DNA from: Methylophilus methylotrophus DSM 46235 = ATCC 53528
GTDB taxonomy: Bacteria; Pseudomonadota; Gammaproteobacteria; Burkholderiales; Methylophilaceae
Direction of reading: 5' to 3'
Assembly (NCBI RefSeq): GCF_000378225.1
Contig: NZ_KB905147.1
Location: 87,696 to 151,695 of the forward strand
DNA length: 64,000 nt
In this document: one piece after another, positions 9,039 to 16,706 of the stretch
Position numbering within the stretch: position 1 is the stretch's first letter
Layout of the letters: the number at the start of each line of letters is the position of its first letter
Translations under genes and position numbers: made by a program
Notes under the pieces: generated by a model
Database searches by the model: none
Seen by the model: only the letters and a program-made list of their open reading frames with translations
Told to the model about the DNA's origin: nothing

Positions 9039-10361
9039 TCAATGATGATTAATCGTGAGATTTTGGGGAATACTGGTACTGCGCATGAGGTCCGACCAGC
9101 TCAGGATCATGTCGGCTTTCAGTTGGGTCTCACGCAGTCGAAGATTTAGGTATTTTCTGCTGCTCTCGAGCACACCTAAATAGGCAATCTCACCATGCTG
9201 ATAGGCAGTTTCAGCGTCATGGATGACTTTTAATGAATTAGGAAGCAACGCTGTCTGCAACTGTTGCCACTCTTGGCAATCACGCTGGTACTTTAGGTGG
9301 CTGACTTGAATATCCATGGAGGCCTTCAGCTTGGTCGCCTCAGCCTCGTGCAAGGCTTTTACTAGTTCCACATCGACGCGTTCGACCTGTCCCTGATTTT
9401 GATTGAAAATGGGCAAATAGAATCTGATGGCTGGCGCCAGCACATGACCATTGGTCTGGCCGCTGGTCGCATCAGCAATGGCTGCAGGCGCTAACCAGTT
9501 TAATTCATTCAAACGGCGCTTCTCTTTCACCGCCTCAATCGCAGCATCAGCAGCCAACACATCCGCTCTGCTAGCGATGGCGGCACTTTTCAATTGGCTA
9601 ATATCTTCGGCAGAGCAGGAAGGCAAGAGTGCGTCGCTGAGTGATAGTTTACGTTTGTCATCTACGTGATTAAGCATATGCATGAGCTGTGTATGGGCGA
9701 TGCCTGCTTCAATCTTTGCAGATTGCAAGTCCCGCTCGATGAGTAACAGTTCATTTTCTGCAATCAGCGAGTCCTGAGCGCTGCTATCACCTAGCTGCTC
9801 ACGCGTTTTGGCTAATCTGGCGATCGTGTTGTTCACGCGTAACGCCTCATCCAGTCTGATGACTTTTTCCTGGCTGACAACGGCTTGTGCGTAAGCAGCG
9901 CGTGTGTCGCGAACGAGGGAGAATCCCGTTTGCATCAACTGCAGTTGCGTCTGTGTGGATTGCGATTGCATCTGTTTGAGCCTTAATGGCCTGAGAAATA
10001 GCGCCTCCAGTGGGAACTCAATGGCATACCGATAAGGTTTGTTGGCGATGCCAAATGCATAAAACACGGAAGGATTGCTGATCTGATTGGCGAGTTGCAA
10101 GTCTGCCTGAGCTATATCTAGTTCTGTTAATTGCGCTTGAAAGGCAGGATTCTGATGCAACGCCAGCATCACCGCCGCATACTCAGAAAGAAAGTCATCT
10201 GTTTCATTACCTTGCTGAGTTTGCCTGCCACGCAATGATTGGTCTTGTTCAACGATATTGGCGACAAGCGCTTGGGGTTTGATAGACTGAGGACTTTGAC
10301 AGGCCGCAAGCCCGGTCAGCATTAGCAACAACGCACGCTTGAGAAAGCTGATTCGATTCAT
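9039..10361 (-). CDS. Outer-membrane efflux lipoprotein, TolC/CusC-like
   Basis: The outer-membrane channel of the tripartite efflux system, 440 residues from the chosen start. MNRISFLKRALLLMLTGLAAC is a lipoprotein signal with lipobox LAAC. Long alpha-helical stretches rich in Q, A, L and R (for example LAKTREQLGDSSAQDSL) are typical of the TolC coiled-coil tunnel. A start 11 codons upstream at 10394 is open but would spoil the signal peptide. This is the first gene of a three-gene minus-strand operon and diverges from the two-component system, with a PmrA-type box in between. Confidence 0.87.
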   Translation of the reverse strand: MNRISFLKRALLLMLTGLAACQSPQSIKPQALVANIVEQDQSLRGRQTQQGNETDDFLSEYAAVMLALHQNPAFQAQLTELDIAQADLQLANQISNPSVFYAFGIANKPYRYAIEFPLEALFLRPLRLKQMQSQSTQTQLQLMQTGFSLVRDTRAAYAQAVVSQEKVIRLDEALRVNNTIARLAKTREQLGDSSAQDSLIAENELLLIERDLQSAKIEAGIAHTQLMHMLNHVDDKRKLSLSDALLPSCSAEDISQLKSAAIASRADVLAADAAIEAVKEKRRLNELNWLAPAAIADATSGQTNGHVLAPAIRFYLPIFNQNQGQVERVDVELVKALHEAEATKLKASMDIQVSHLKYQRDCQEWQQLQTALLPNSLKVIHDAETAYQHGEIAYLGVLESSRKYLNLRLRETQLKADMILSWSDLMRSTSIPQNLTINHH

Positions 10362-10408
10362 AACACATGGAAAATGGATAATGTGAGGCTGCATATTGCA
10401 GTGATTTT

Positions 10409-10425
10409 CTTAAGGCAACCTTAAG
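10409..10425. promoter_or_regulatory. PmrA/QseB-type response-regulator box
   Basis: CTTAAG-GCAAC-CTTAAG is a perfect direct repeat with an 11-base period and is also palindromic. It matches the known PmrA box, CTTAA-N5-CTTAA. It lies between the efflux operon and the regulator gene, so it could serve both. A TTTAAT at 10434-10439 could be the regulator's -10, which would place the transcript start downstream of the first possible start codon at 10431. Confidence 0.72.
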
Positions 10426-10469
10426 ATTCAATGTTTAATCTGCTCGCATATGTCATGGAGAGAGGCAAA

Positions 10470-11132
10470 GTGAAACTTCTGCTAGTAGAAGACGATGAGA
10501 TGATAGGCGAAGGACTGCAACAGGCCATGCGTACACACGCCGTATACTGGGTGAAGAATGCGATGCAGGCGGAACAAGCCATCATGCAGGAGGTGTTCGA
10601 TGCTATTTTGCTAGACATCGGATTGCCCAAAAAAAACGGGATTGAATGGCTCACTGAGTTCAGAAAGGGCGGCAATCAAACGCCAGTGATCGTGATTACA
10701 GCCAGAGATGCCATCGAACAACGCATTGAGGGCTTGGATGCAGGCGCAGATGACTATGTGCTGAAGCCATTTGCCATCGAAGAGTTGGAAGCAAGATTGA
10801 GGGCTATTTTCAGGCGCAAAGAAGAACGTCTCACCAATCAGCTTGAAGTCAATGGCGTCATCTTGAATACGGCCAATTATATGTTATCGGCGGGGGCTGT
10901 CAGTCAACGGCTTTCCGCTAAAGCATTTGCGATTATGTATCACCTGATGTCGCAGCCAGGCATGATTTTTTCCAAATCACAATTGGAAGAAAAGCTCTAC
11001 GGCTGGGGTGAAGAGATAGACAGCAATGCGGTTGAAGTGCATGTACACCACATACGCAAGAAATTTGGACAGGACATCATTCAGACCGTTCGAGGCATAG
11101 GTTATGCCTTTCCTGACAAAAAGGAAAAGTAA
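10470..11132 (+). CDS. OmpR-family response regulator (QseB/PmrA type)
   Basis: A 220-residue DNA-binding response regulator. The receiver domain has the acidic pair D8/D9, phosphorylation site D49 in FDAILLDIGLP, and the KPF lysine motif. The C-terminal winged helix carries VEVHVHHIRKKFG and the RGIGYAF ending typical of the QseB/PmrA branch. I chose the GTG at 10470 because GAGAGAGG stands four bases before it and the protein then starts as MKLLLVEDD. Upstream ATGs at 10431 and 10455 are in frame. It is immediately followed by its kinase and diverges from the efflux genes it probably controls. Confidence 0.9.
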   Translation: MKLLLVEDDEMIGEGLQQAMRTHAVYWVKNAMQAEQAIMQEVFDAILLDIGLPKKNGIEWLTEFRKGGNQTPVIVITARDAIEQRIEGLDAGADDYVLKPFAIEELEARLRAIFRRKEERLTNQLEVNGVILNTANYMLSAGAVSQRLSAKAFAIMYHLMSQPGMIFSKSQLEEKLYGWGEEIDSNAVEVHVHHIRKKFGQDIIQTVRGIGYAFPDKKEK

Positions 11133-12470
11133 ATGCGTTCTATTAAGTTTGAACTGACTATTTATCTTTCTTTGGGTATCGTCTTCATTATTGGGCTGCT
11201 TTCTTTTTTATCCTATCACTCCGTAGAAGACGAGTTAGGCGAGCTATATGACGCGAATATGGAGCATTTAGCATCGGCTATGATTGAGAATTTTGCTGGA
11301 AATGCGGCACCCGAGCAGAACTTCATTTCTGGACTCAGAAAATCCAAGCTGCATGGAGAGCAAGATTATCTTATCCAGATTAAACAAAATAACCAGATTA
11401 TTTACCAATCGCATCGAGGCGTCTTTGCAGCCAAAACCGACAAATCTGGTCTATTTACAGAATGGATAGATCACAAACGCTGGCGCATGTTTATCTTAAG
11501 CCAAGAGGGTCTGACTTGCGTAGTAGCTCAGGACTATAAATTACGCCAACGAACCATTCGAGATGTAGCCATCAAGCTGATTATTCCCCAATTGCTGGTG
11601 GTGCCCTTTTTAATTATTGTGACGTTGTTAATCATTCAAAAAACATTTAAGCCGCTGACTGTGATGTCAGAAGAAATGGCCAAAAGAAATGTGGATGAGC
11701 TGAATCTATTTAATGAAAATAAACAGCCAAAGGAGTTGATTCCAATCATTCGATCTTTAAATGTTTGGATGAAAAATGCGAATGCATTTATTACGCTCAG
11801 AAAAAGATTTACCAGCGATGCAGCCCATGAACTCAGAACACCAGTCACCGCTTTGAGGCTACAGCTCTCGTCATTAAATCATGCCAACCAAAAAGAACTG
11901 CAAGATCGACTACCGCGTGTTTTTGACAGTCTTAGTCGAATGGAACGTTTAGTAGAACAATTGTTGACCTTATCAAAGGTCGAACCTGATGCGCGACCAG
12001 GATCAGTTAGCAAAGTAGACTTGAATGCGCTTATCGTCAGGGTATTAAATGATCTTCGGTCTATCTACATGGCAAAAAGACTGGATGTTGGCATGACCTA
12101 CGCTGATGATGTCCATATTTTTGGAGTAGCTGATGAAATTGAGATTCTATTCAATAATCTTTTAGTGAACGCAATCAACTATTCCCCCGAAGATGGATTG
12201 ATAAATATTCAAATCAGATCACAGCATCATGCGATTGAAATAGAAATTGAAGATTCAGGACCAGGTATTCATCCAGAGGATATTCACAAAGTGTTTGAGC
12301 GATTCTATCGCGCTCAGAGTAACAAACCATCAGGGTCTGGGCTAGGTCTTTCAATCGCTCAAGAGATCGCTCACAAGCATCATGCTGAAATATTATTAAT
12401 CAATAAACAACCTGAATCGGCAGGGCTTATTGTTAAAGTGATTTTTAACACAGTCTTCAAAGAGTCATAA
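11133..12470 (+). CDS. Sensor histidine kinase (QseC/PmrB type)
   Basis: A 445-residue membrane kinase that starts directly after the regulator stop codon, so the two are translationally coupled. The first membrane helix is at about 8-28, the periplasmic sensor at about 29-148, and the second helix at about 149-168. A HAMP-like linker follows. The H-box DAAHELRTPVTALRLQ contains H232. N-box NAINYSPEDG and G-boxes EDSGPG and GSGLGLSIA complete the ATPase domain. The periplasmic region shows no obvious metal-binding cluster. Divergence from an RND operon suggests it senses a compound that the pump removes. Confidence 0.92.
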   Translation: MRSIKFELTIYLSLGIVFIIGLLSFLSYHSVEDELGELYDANMEHLASAMIENFAGNAAPEQNFISGLRKSKLHGEQDYLIQIKQNNQIIYQSHRGVFAAKTDKSGLFTEWIDHKRWRMFILSQEGLTCVVAQDYKLRQRTIRDVAIKLIIPQLLVVPFLIIVTLLIIQKTFKPLTVMSEEMAKRNVDELNLFNENKQPKELIPIIRSLNVWMKNANAFITLRKRFTSDAAHELRTPVTALRLQLSSLNHANQKELQDRLPRVFDSLSRMERLVEQLLTLSKVEPDARPGSVSKVDLNALIVRVLNDLRSIYMAKRLDVGMTYADDVHIFGVADEIEILFNNLLVNAINYSPEDGLINIQIRSQHHAIEIEIEDSGPGIHPEDIHKVFERFYRAQSNKPSGSGLGLSIAQEIAHKHHAEILLINKQPESAGLIVKVIFNTVFKES

Positions 12471-12748
12471 AACGCAGAGGCTTTACCAACAGCCGTAGAA
12501 ACTGGCGCTTCTATAAATTGAAATTGCTAAGTGAGCCAAGGCGCGAACAGAAGTTTTTGGCGGCGTATATTTTTGATTGCTCAAAGAAGAAATTTTTATG
12601 AGCACCGTCGTATTGCGATGGAAGTAGAGTTGATAGAGGTACCTAAATATTTGTTTGATACAAAACGCCATGGCATCACTTATTTATTTATCTATGACCG
12701 ACTGCGCAGACAACTTTTTAACCTGATCAATTAAACCATGCTCAGCTT

Positions 12749-13540
12749 CTACAAAAACCGCTTTGCCAGCCTCGCTTGTTGCTTCAAGCCCAGATTCACC
12801 AGCCTGGGCGCCAGCCCGTTCAGCCAGGCAAAAAAACTTTGTGGCTGGCCAATAAACAATTCCTGCTGATTTTTTTGCAGTGCTCGCACAATCTTATCTG
12901 CGACCTGCTGGGGATCATCAACCGCCTGTCCTGAAGCCTGCCACATGGCATTGGTACGATCATCATTCATTGGCGTCGCAATGGCACGCGGTGCAATGTA
13001 GGTGATGCCGATATTGCTATCGACCAACTCACGTCGCAACGCCTGGCTAAAGCCATGCAACGCGAACTTGCTGGCGCAATAGGTGGCAAAATGTGGAAAA
13101 CCCAATGAACCAAAGATGGAACCGATAAACGCCAGGTGCCCACGCCCGCGCTTAAGAAAATAGTCAACAAAGACCTTGCTCAAAACCAGCGTCACTGTAA
13201 CATTGGTGTGGATCATATTATCGATACTCACTTCAGTTTGCCGGGCAAACTCAGTGAATTCAATCACGCCGGCATTATTAATCAATAAATCGACATGCCC
13301 CATTTCATGCAACGATTGCTTTAATACCTGGGCAGCCATATTCGGCTGCGCCAGATCGGCCACCACAATATGTGACTGACCGCCTTGCGCACTCACCTTT
13401 TGCTGCAAAGCATGCAATTTAACGGCATCACGTCCGACCAGGCAGACGATGGCCCCTTTCGCACTCAATGCAAGCGATAAAGCGGCACCTAAACCACCGG
13501 TGGCCCCCGTGATCACCACATGCAGATCTTTTAATTCCAT
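12749..13540 (-). CDS. Short-chain dehydrogenase/reductase
   Basis: A 263-residue classical SDR. TGATGGLG at 11-18 binds the nucleotide, LINNAG is at 86-91, and the catalytic set is S141, Y154 and K158 (YCASK). These enzymes reduce or oxidise carbonyl and alcohol groups with NAD(P)H. It is the last gene of a four-gene operon with a GNAT-like protein, an acyl-adenylating ligase and a haem-oxygenase-fold oxidase. A role as the final reductase of a small acyl-derived product is a reasonable inference. The C-terminus (FFAWLNGLAPRLVNLGL) is hydrophobic and could sit at the membrane. The substrate is unknown. Confidence 0.9.
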   Translation of the reverse strand: MELKDLHVVITGATGGLGAALSLALSAKGAIVCLVGRDAVKLHALQQKVSAQGGQSHIVVADLAQPNMAAQVLKQSLHEMGHVDLLINNAGVIEFTEFARQTEVSIDNMIHTNVTVTLVLSKVFVDYFLKRGRGHLAFIGSIFGSLGFPHFATYCASKFALHGFSQALRRELVDSNIGITYIAPRAIATPMNDDRTNAMWQASGQAVDDPQQVADKIVRALQKNQQELFIGQPQSFFAWLNGLAPRLVNLGLKQQARLAKRFL

Positions 13541-13564
13541 TGTTTATTACCCCTGACCAGCTGG

Positions 13565-14236
13565 TTAATCTTGGCTCAATGCAACGTGTTTAAAGATATC
13601 ACCATACAACCGGTAAAAGCGTTTGGCCGCATATATGATCATTTGCTGATCCTCTGCCTTGGTGACCTGGTTCATCAGGCTTTCATAAAATGAGACATGA
13701 CTGATATCCAGCGAACCATGTGAAAACAGGTAGCTAAATGCTTTCTTTGGCAAGTTTAATGCCTGCATGATTTTCTCGCCCGCTTGTGTGGCGACTGCGG
13801 TACTGGTGCCTTCCAGCACTAATACCATGCCAAAGAATCCGAGTGGATTCACCCGGTAAATCATATCGTAGGCGTAGGCCACCATCACCTCCGTAGCATG
13901 GCAGGCCGCATCGGCATCGGTTGCACTGTTGCGCACTGCCTCTTTGTCACCGCCACACGCTTCGATATCATTGAGTACCCATTCCTGGTGCCCCATCTCT
14001 TCTTCAATATATTCACCAATCGCCGTACGCAGCCATTCATACTCACCGCTCAACCGCCCACCACAAGCCATCAGCAATGGCGTCGTATGTTTGACGTGAT
14101 GATAGGCTTGTGTCAAAAAAGCCTTGTAGGTATTCAAGCTGATATTGCCTTGTGCGCCTTGTACTATCAGCGGCAAGCTCATTAATGCCTGACGCTCAGC
14201 TTCAGTTTCATTTAATAATATCTGATAAAAACTCAT
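13565..14236 (-). CDS. Haem-oxygenase-fold (TenA-like) probable diiron oxidase
   Basis: A 223-residue all-helical protein of the TenA / iron-containing redox enzyme type. Candidate metal ligands are H47, E79/E80 and H83 in YIEEEMGHQEW, E142 in VLEGTS, and H173, D177 and H180 in SHGSLDISH. This pattern resembles haem-oxygenase-like diiron oxidases such as UndA or CADD more than thiaminase TenA. That reading is by eye only. The ATG lies directly after the ligase stop codon, so translation is coupled. The SDR gene follows after 24 bases. It probably oxidises the activated or transferred acyl group, and the reaction is not known. Confidence 0.75.
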   Translation of the reverse strand: MSFYQILLNETEAERQALMSLPLIVQGAQGNISLNTYKAFLTQAYHHVKHTTPLLMACGGRLSGEYEWLRTAIGEYIEEEMGHQEWVLNDIEACGGDKEAVRNSATDADAACHATEVMVAYAYDMIYRVNPLGFFGMVLVLEGTSTAVATQAGEKIMQALNLPKKAFSYLFSHGSLDISHVSFYESLMNQVTKAEDQQMIIYAAKRFYRLYGDIFKHVALSQD

Positions 14237-15742
14237 TCATATTCCTTCATAGATCGCATGAATGTCGGCTGCATAAGCTTGAACAATCATATCGCGTTTT
14301 AACCGGCCATTTGCCGTGAGTTGTCCGTTATGTGGGGTGAAAGGTTGACGGGCAAATACCAGATCGCCTATCTGCGCATAATCCGGCAACTCGAGGTTAG
14401 CCCGTGCCACCGCCTGGGCCACCTGCTCGGTGCTGAATTGCGGTTGCGCCACCACCACCGCCACATTAAACGGCCTCGCTTCTCCAATCACACAAGCCTG
14501 TAACAATCCGGCCTGGTGTATTAATGTACTTTCTACCCACTCAGGCGAAACATTGCGGCCAAAGGAGGTAATAAACATATTTTTCTTTCTACCCGAGAGA
14601 TACCAGTAACCATCAGCATCCTGGTAAGCCAAATCTCCGGTCGCCAGATACCCTTCTTCGTCGAGCACAGGAGCAATATCACCACCAGCCTGGTGGTAGC
14701 CCTGATAAATCGCGCCCTTCACCCAGAGCTCGCCGCCGTGGTCAACCCGCAACTGCACATGCGGCAAAGGCATGCCGATACTGCCAGGTTTGTGCGATTG
14801 TGGTGTATTCAGCGTCACCACAGAGGCGCACTCAGACAAGCCATACCCTTCATACACAGGTAAACCAAGCTGATGTGCCTGCTGAATCAGCGCCGCTGCG
14901 ACCTTGGCACCACCAACTGCGACGAAGCGCAGATGCGTCAATGGCGGATGTCCCGCCTGCAAATAGGCCACCAGCGCACGTAATAGCTCCGGAATCAGGA
15001 TAGCCGTTGTTGCCTGGCTGTTTGCCAGGCCTTGGTACAAACGGCTGATCTCAAACTGGCTGCCACTGAAACCCACCTGCTGGCAGGGATAAACAATGAC
15101 CGTCGCACCGGAAATCAGGCTGGCATACACCCCTGCAACATTCTCAAGCAAGGTCGCCAGCGGCAGCACACAAAAATGGCGATCTGCATGATCAGGCTGC
15201 GTTAATAACCGGATCGAATCCGCCACCTGCCACATACTTTGCGCCGTCAGGCTCACACCTTTGGGCGCACCAGTGGTCCCTGAGGTATACGTGATCTTTT
15301 GCGCACTTGAGGCACGGTCCTGTGAGTTGAGGCGCATCACTGACACAGCTTTGCCCGCAACGGTCCAACTAGCCAGCGACTCACTTGCCGGATAGAGTTG
15401 CAGCCAGGCATCCGATGCATCCGTCAATAGCAGGCTGACGCCTGCATCCTGTATGGCATGTTGCTTTTGGCTTGCTGAAAAAAAAGCCGGGATAGGCACA
15501 TTGGTCCAGCCTGCGGCCAGCACGGCCAGATCCAGCACAATCCAGGCCGGGCTGTTATCCATTGCCAACGCAATGCTCGCCGGCTCTGCCAATGTGGTCA
15601 ATGCAGTAGTCAGTGCAGACACTTCAGACATCAGTTCACCATAAGTCAACAGACCGGCCATGCCTTGCAAAGCCAACCGACCAGGATCCCGCTCCGCTTG
15701 CAGGGTGATTTCCTGCAGTAGCATTGTTGAAGATTGCTCCAT
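14237..15742 (-). CDS. Acyl-adenylating ligase (AMP-binding enzyme)
   Basis: A 501-residue ANL-superfamily enzyme that activates a carboxylic acid with ATP. The P-loop YTSGTTGAPKG is at 152-162. YEGYGLSE and TGDLAYQDADGYWYLSGRKK are the A5 and A7 motifs, and the A10 lysine lies in NGRLKRDM near the end. It is shorter than typical long-chain acyl-CoA synthetases and has no carrier domain, so a fatty or aryl acid passed to CoA, to a separate carrier or directly to the neighbouring acyltransferase are all possible. Start and stop codons overlap or touch those of both neighbours, showing tight coupling in one operon. Confidence 0.88.
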   Translation of the reverse strand: MEQSSTMLLQEITLQAERDPGRLALQGMAGLLTYGELMSEVSALTTALTTLAEPASIALAMDNSPAWIVLDLAVLAAGWTNVPIPAFFSASQKQHAIQDAGVSLLLTDASDAWLQLYPASESLASWTVAGKAVSVMRLNSQDRASSAQKITYTSGTTGAPKGVSLTAQSMWQVADSIRLLTQPDHADRHFCVLPLATLLENVAGVYASLISGATVIVYPCQQVGFSGSQFEISRLYQGLANSQATTAILIPELLRALVAYLQAGHPPLTHLRFVAVGGAKVAAALIQQAHQLGLPVYEGYGLSECASVVTLNTPQSHKPGSIGMPLPHVQLRVDHGGELWVKGAIYQGYHQAGGDIAPVLDEEGYLATGDLAYQDADGYWYLSGRKKNMFITSFGRNVSPEWVESTLIHQAGLLQACVIGEARPFNVAVVVAQPQFSTEQVAQAVARANLELPDYAQIGDLVFARQPFTPHNGQLTANGRLKRDMIVQAYAADIHAIYEGI

Positions 15743-16383
15743 TACAGCGGGTCCGCCACGCCGCGAATGGCAACAATCTGTGGCGTGTGTTTATAGTAAC
15801 TGCCCCATTTGGCACGCTCTTCTGTACTTAACCGTTCCGGGTTAGCCATGGCCAGTGGAAACAAATCAACCCCGCCTTTAATCAGGCCATTCTGCAAACT
15901 GTGGTGCGCAGTCGCAACGCCCCAGGGTAAATCCATACTCAGGCTATGTTGTATAACGTGTGCAATCAGCACACCGGCATTGCGCGGATTAGCCACTGCC
16001 AGATTACCAATACAAGTGATTTCTTCGCGGCGTATGTTTCTTTGCAGTTGACGCGACATCAATTGCTCAATCGGCTCATCGACATACTGTTCCAGAAACA
16101 AAGGCTCTTGTGCAGCATTACGCAAGCCAAATGCCGCCATCAGAATTCCGCTGGCATCGCGCAACGCAACTAGTTGCGGCATAAAGTTACTCACCTCGGC
16201 ACCATAGACCTGCTTGAATACCGCAGCAATAAATGCCTCCACCTCCCGACGGCAGGGTGCATCACGCTCCACCAGATGACTGGTGATTTCATTGACCTGG
16301 TACCGTTTTGACTGGGCAAACTGCCTGGACTCATAGGCAGAAGACGCATAATAAAAAGTACTGTCAGACTGCGTTTGCAACAT
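15742..16383 (-). CDS. Thermostable-hemolysin-family protein, GNAT/LuxI-like fold
   Basis: A 213-residue protein resembling the family named 'thermostable hemolysin' after a Vibrio protein, with no signal peptide or membrane helix. The central part (VALRDASGILMAAFGLR, then PLFLEQYVDEPIEQ) looks like the acyl-CoA N-acyltransferase fold, including the layout seen in autoinducer synthases. The hemolysin name probably misleads. It is the first gene of the operon, with AAGGAA before its ATG and a perfect sigma-54 promoter 39 bases upstream. It may transfer the acyl group activated by the next gene's product. The acceptor is unknown. Confidence 0.75.
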   Translation of the reverse strand: MLQTQSDSTFYYASSAYESRQFAQSKRYQVNEITSHLVERDAPCRREVEAFIAAVFKQVYGAEVSNFMPQLVALRDASGILMAAFGLRNAAQEPLFLEQYVDEPIEQLMSRQLQRNIRREEITCIGNLAVANPRNAGVLIAHVIQHSLSMDLPWGVATAHHSLQNGLIKGGVDLFPLAMANPERLSTEERAKWGSYYKHTPQIVAIRGVADPL

Positions 16384-16421
16384 TGGGGTTTCCTTGCCAG
16401 ATTTGGACTTGCCTAGCCAAT

Positions 16422-16437
16422 TGCAAACCCTGTGCCA
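16422..16437 (-). promoter_or_regulatory. Sigma-54 (-24/-12) promoter of the hemolysin-ligase operon
   Basis: On the minus strand the sequence is TGGCACAGGGTTTGCA, an exact match to the consensus TGGCACR-N4-TTGCW. Transcription should start near 16411, leaving a leader of about 28 bases before the ATG at 16383. Confidence 0.88.
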
Positions 16438-16456
16438 GTCATATTTTTCATATATA

Positions 16457-16469
16457 AATCAATCATCTA
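16457..16469 (+). promoter_or_regulatory. Possible IHF site (left side)
   Basis: AATCAATCATCTA matches the IHF consensus WATCAA-N4-TTR at all but one fixed position. It lies between the upstream palindrome and the minus-strand sigma-54 promoter, where IHF often bends DNA. AT-rich DNA gives chance matches, so this is tentative. Confidence 0.35.
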
Positions 16470-16488
16470 ACACTTAATCCTCATACAG

Positions 16489-16508
16489 AATCCTGCACTT
16501 TTTGCAGA
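16489..16508. promoter_or_regulatory. Palindromic activator site, copy 1
   Basis: CTGCA-CTTTT-TGCAG (16493-16507) is an inverted repeat inside a 20-base block repeated with one change at 16533. Its centre is about 89 bases upstream of the predicted minus-strand start, a normal distance for an enhancer-binding protein site. Confidence 0.75.
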
Positions 16509-16532
16509 TTGAGACGACTCAGTCTTCGATAA

Positions 16533-16552
16533 AATCCTGCATTTTTTGCAGA
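16533..16552. promoter_or_regulatory. Palindromic activator site, copy 2
   Basis: CTGCA-TTTTT-TGCAG (16537-16551) is the second copy, 44 bases from the first (about four helical turns). Its centre is about 135 bases upstream of the predicted plus-strand start. The NtrC-type regulator at 24164 is the best candidate binder, by inference from proximity. Confidence 0.75.
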
Positions 16553-16609
16553 AACATAGTCATCCTTTTCTGGCTTCGCTCTTAACCATCATTCCAAAAA
16601 GTCTATGCA

Positions 16610-16622
16610 GATCAATATATTA
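16610..16622 (+). promoter_or_regulatory. Possible IHF site (right side)
   Basis: GATCAATATATTA matches WATCAA-N4-TTR except at the first base. It lies between palindrome copy 2 and the plus-strand sigma-54 promoter, mirroring the left side. Confidence 0.4.
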
Positions 16623-16651
16623 GCGTGCAAACCTGTGTTCTTTTGAGCCAG

Positions 16652-16667
16652 TGGCACGCGCTTTGCA
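16652..16667 (+). promoter_or_regulatory. Sigma-54 (-24/-12) promoter of the phosphoethanolamine transferase operon
   Basis: TGGCACGCGCTTTGCA is an exact match to TGGCACR-N4-TTGCW. Transcription should begin near 16679, about 28 bases before the TTG start codon. The geometry mirrors that of the opposing promoter. Confidence 0.88.
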
Positions 16668-16706
16668 AAGTGATTTGCGTTTTCAATAAAAATAAGGGAA
16701 GTCGTT

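Noticed and set aside
10389..10401. CTGCA-TAT-TGCAG as a third copy of the sigma-54 activator palindrome
   Set aside because: The spacer is three bases instead of five and no sigma-54 promoter is nearby.
12471..12748. Small open frames on both strands between the kinase and SDR genes
   Set aside because: No ribosome site, no recognisable similarity and overlapping frames; treated as non-coding spacer with no clear feature.
15742..16383. Call as a true hemolysin
   Set aside because: No signal peptide or pore-like segment; gene context fits an acyltransferase better.
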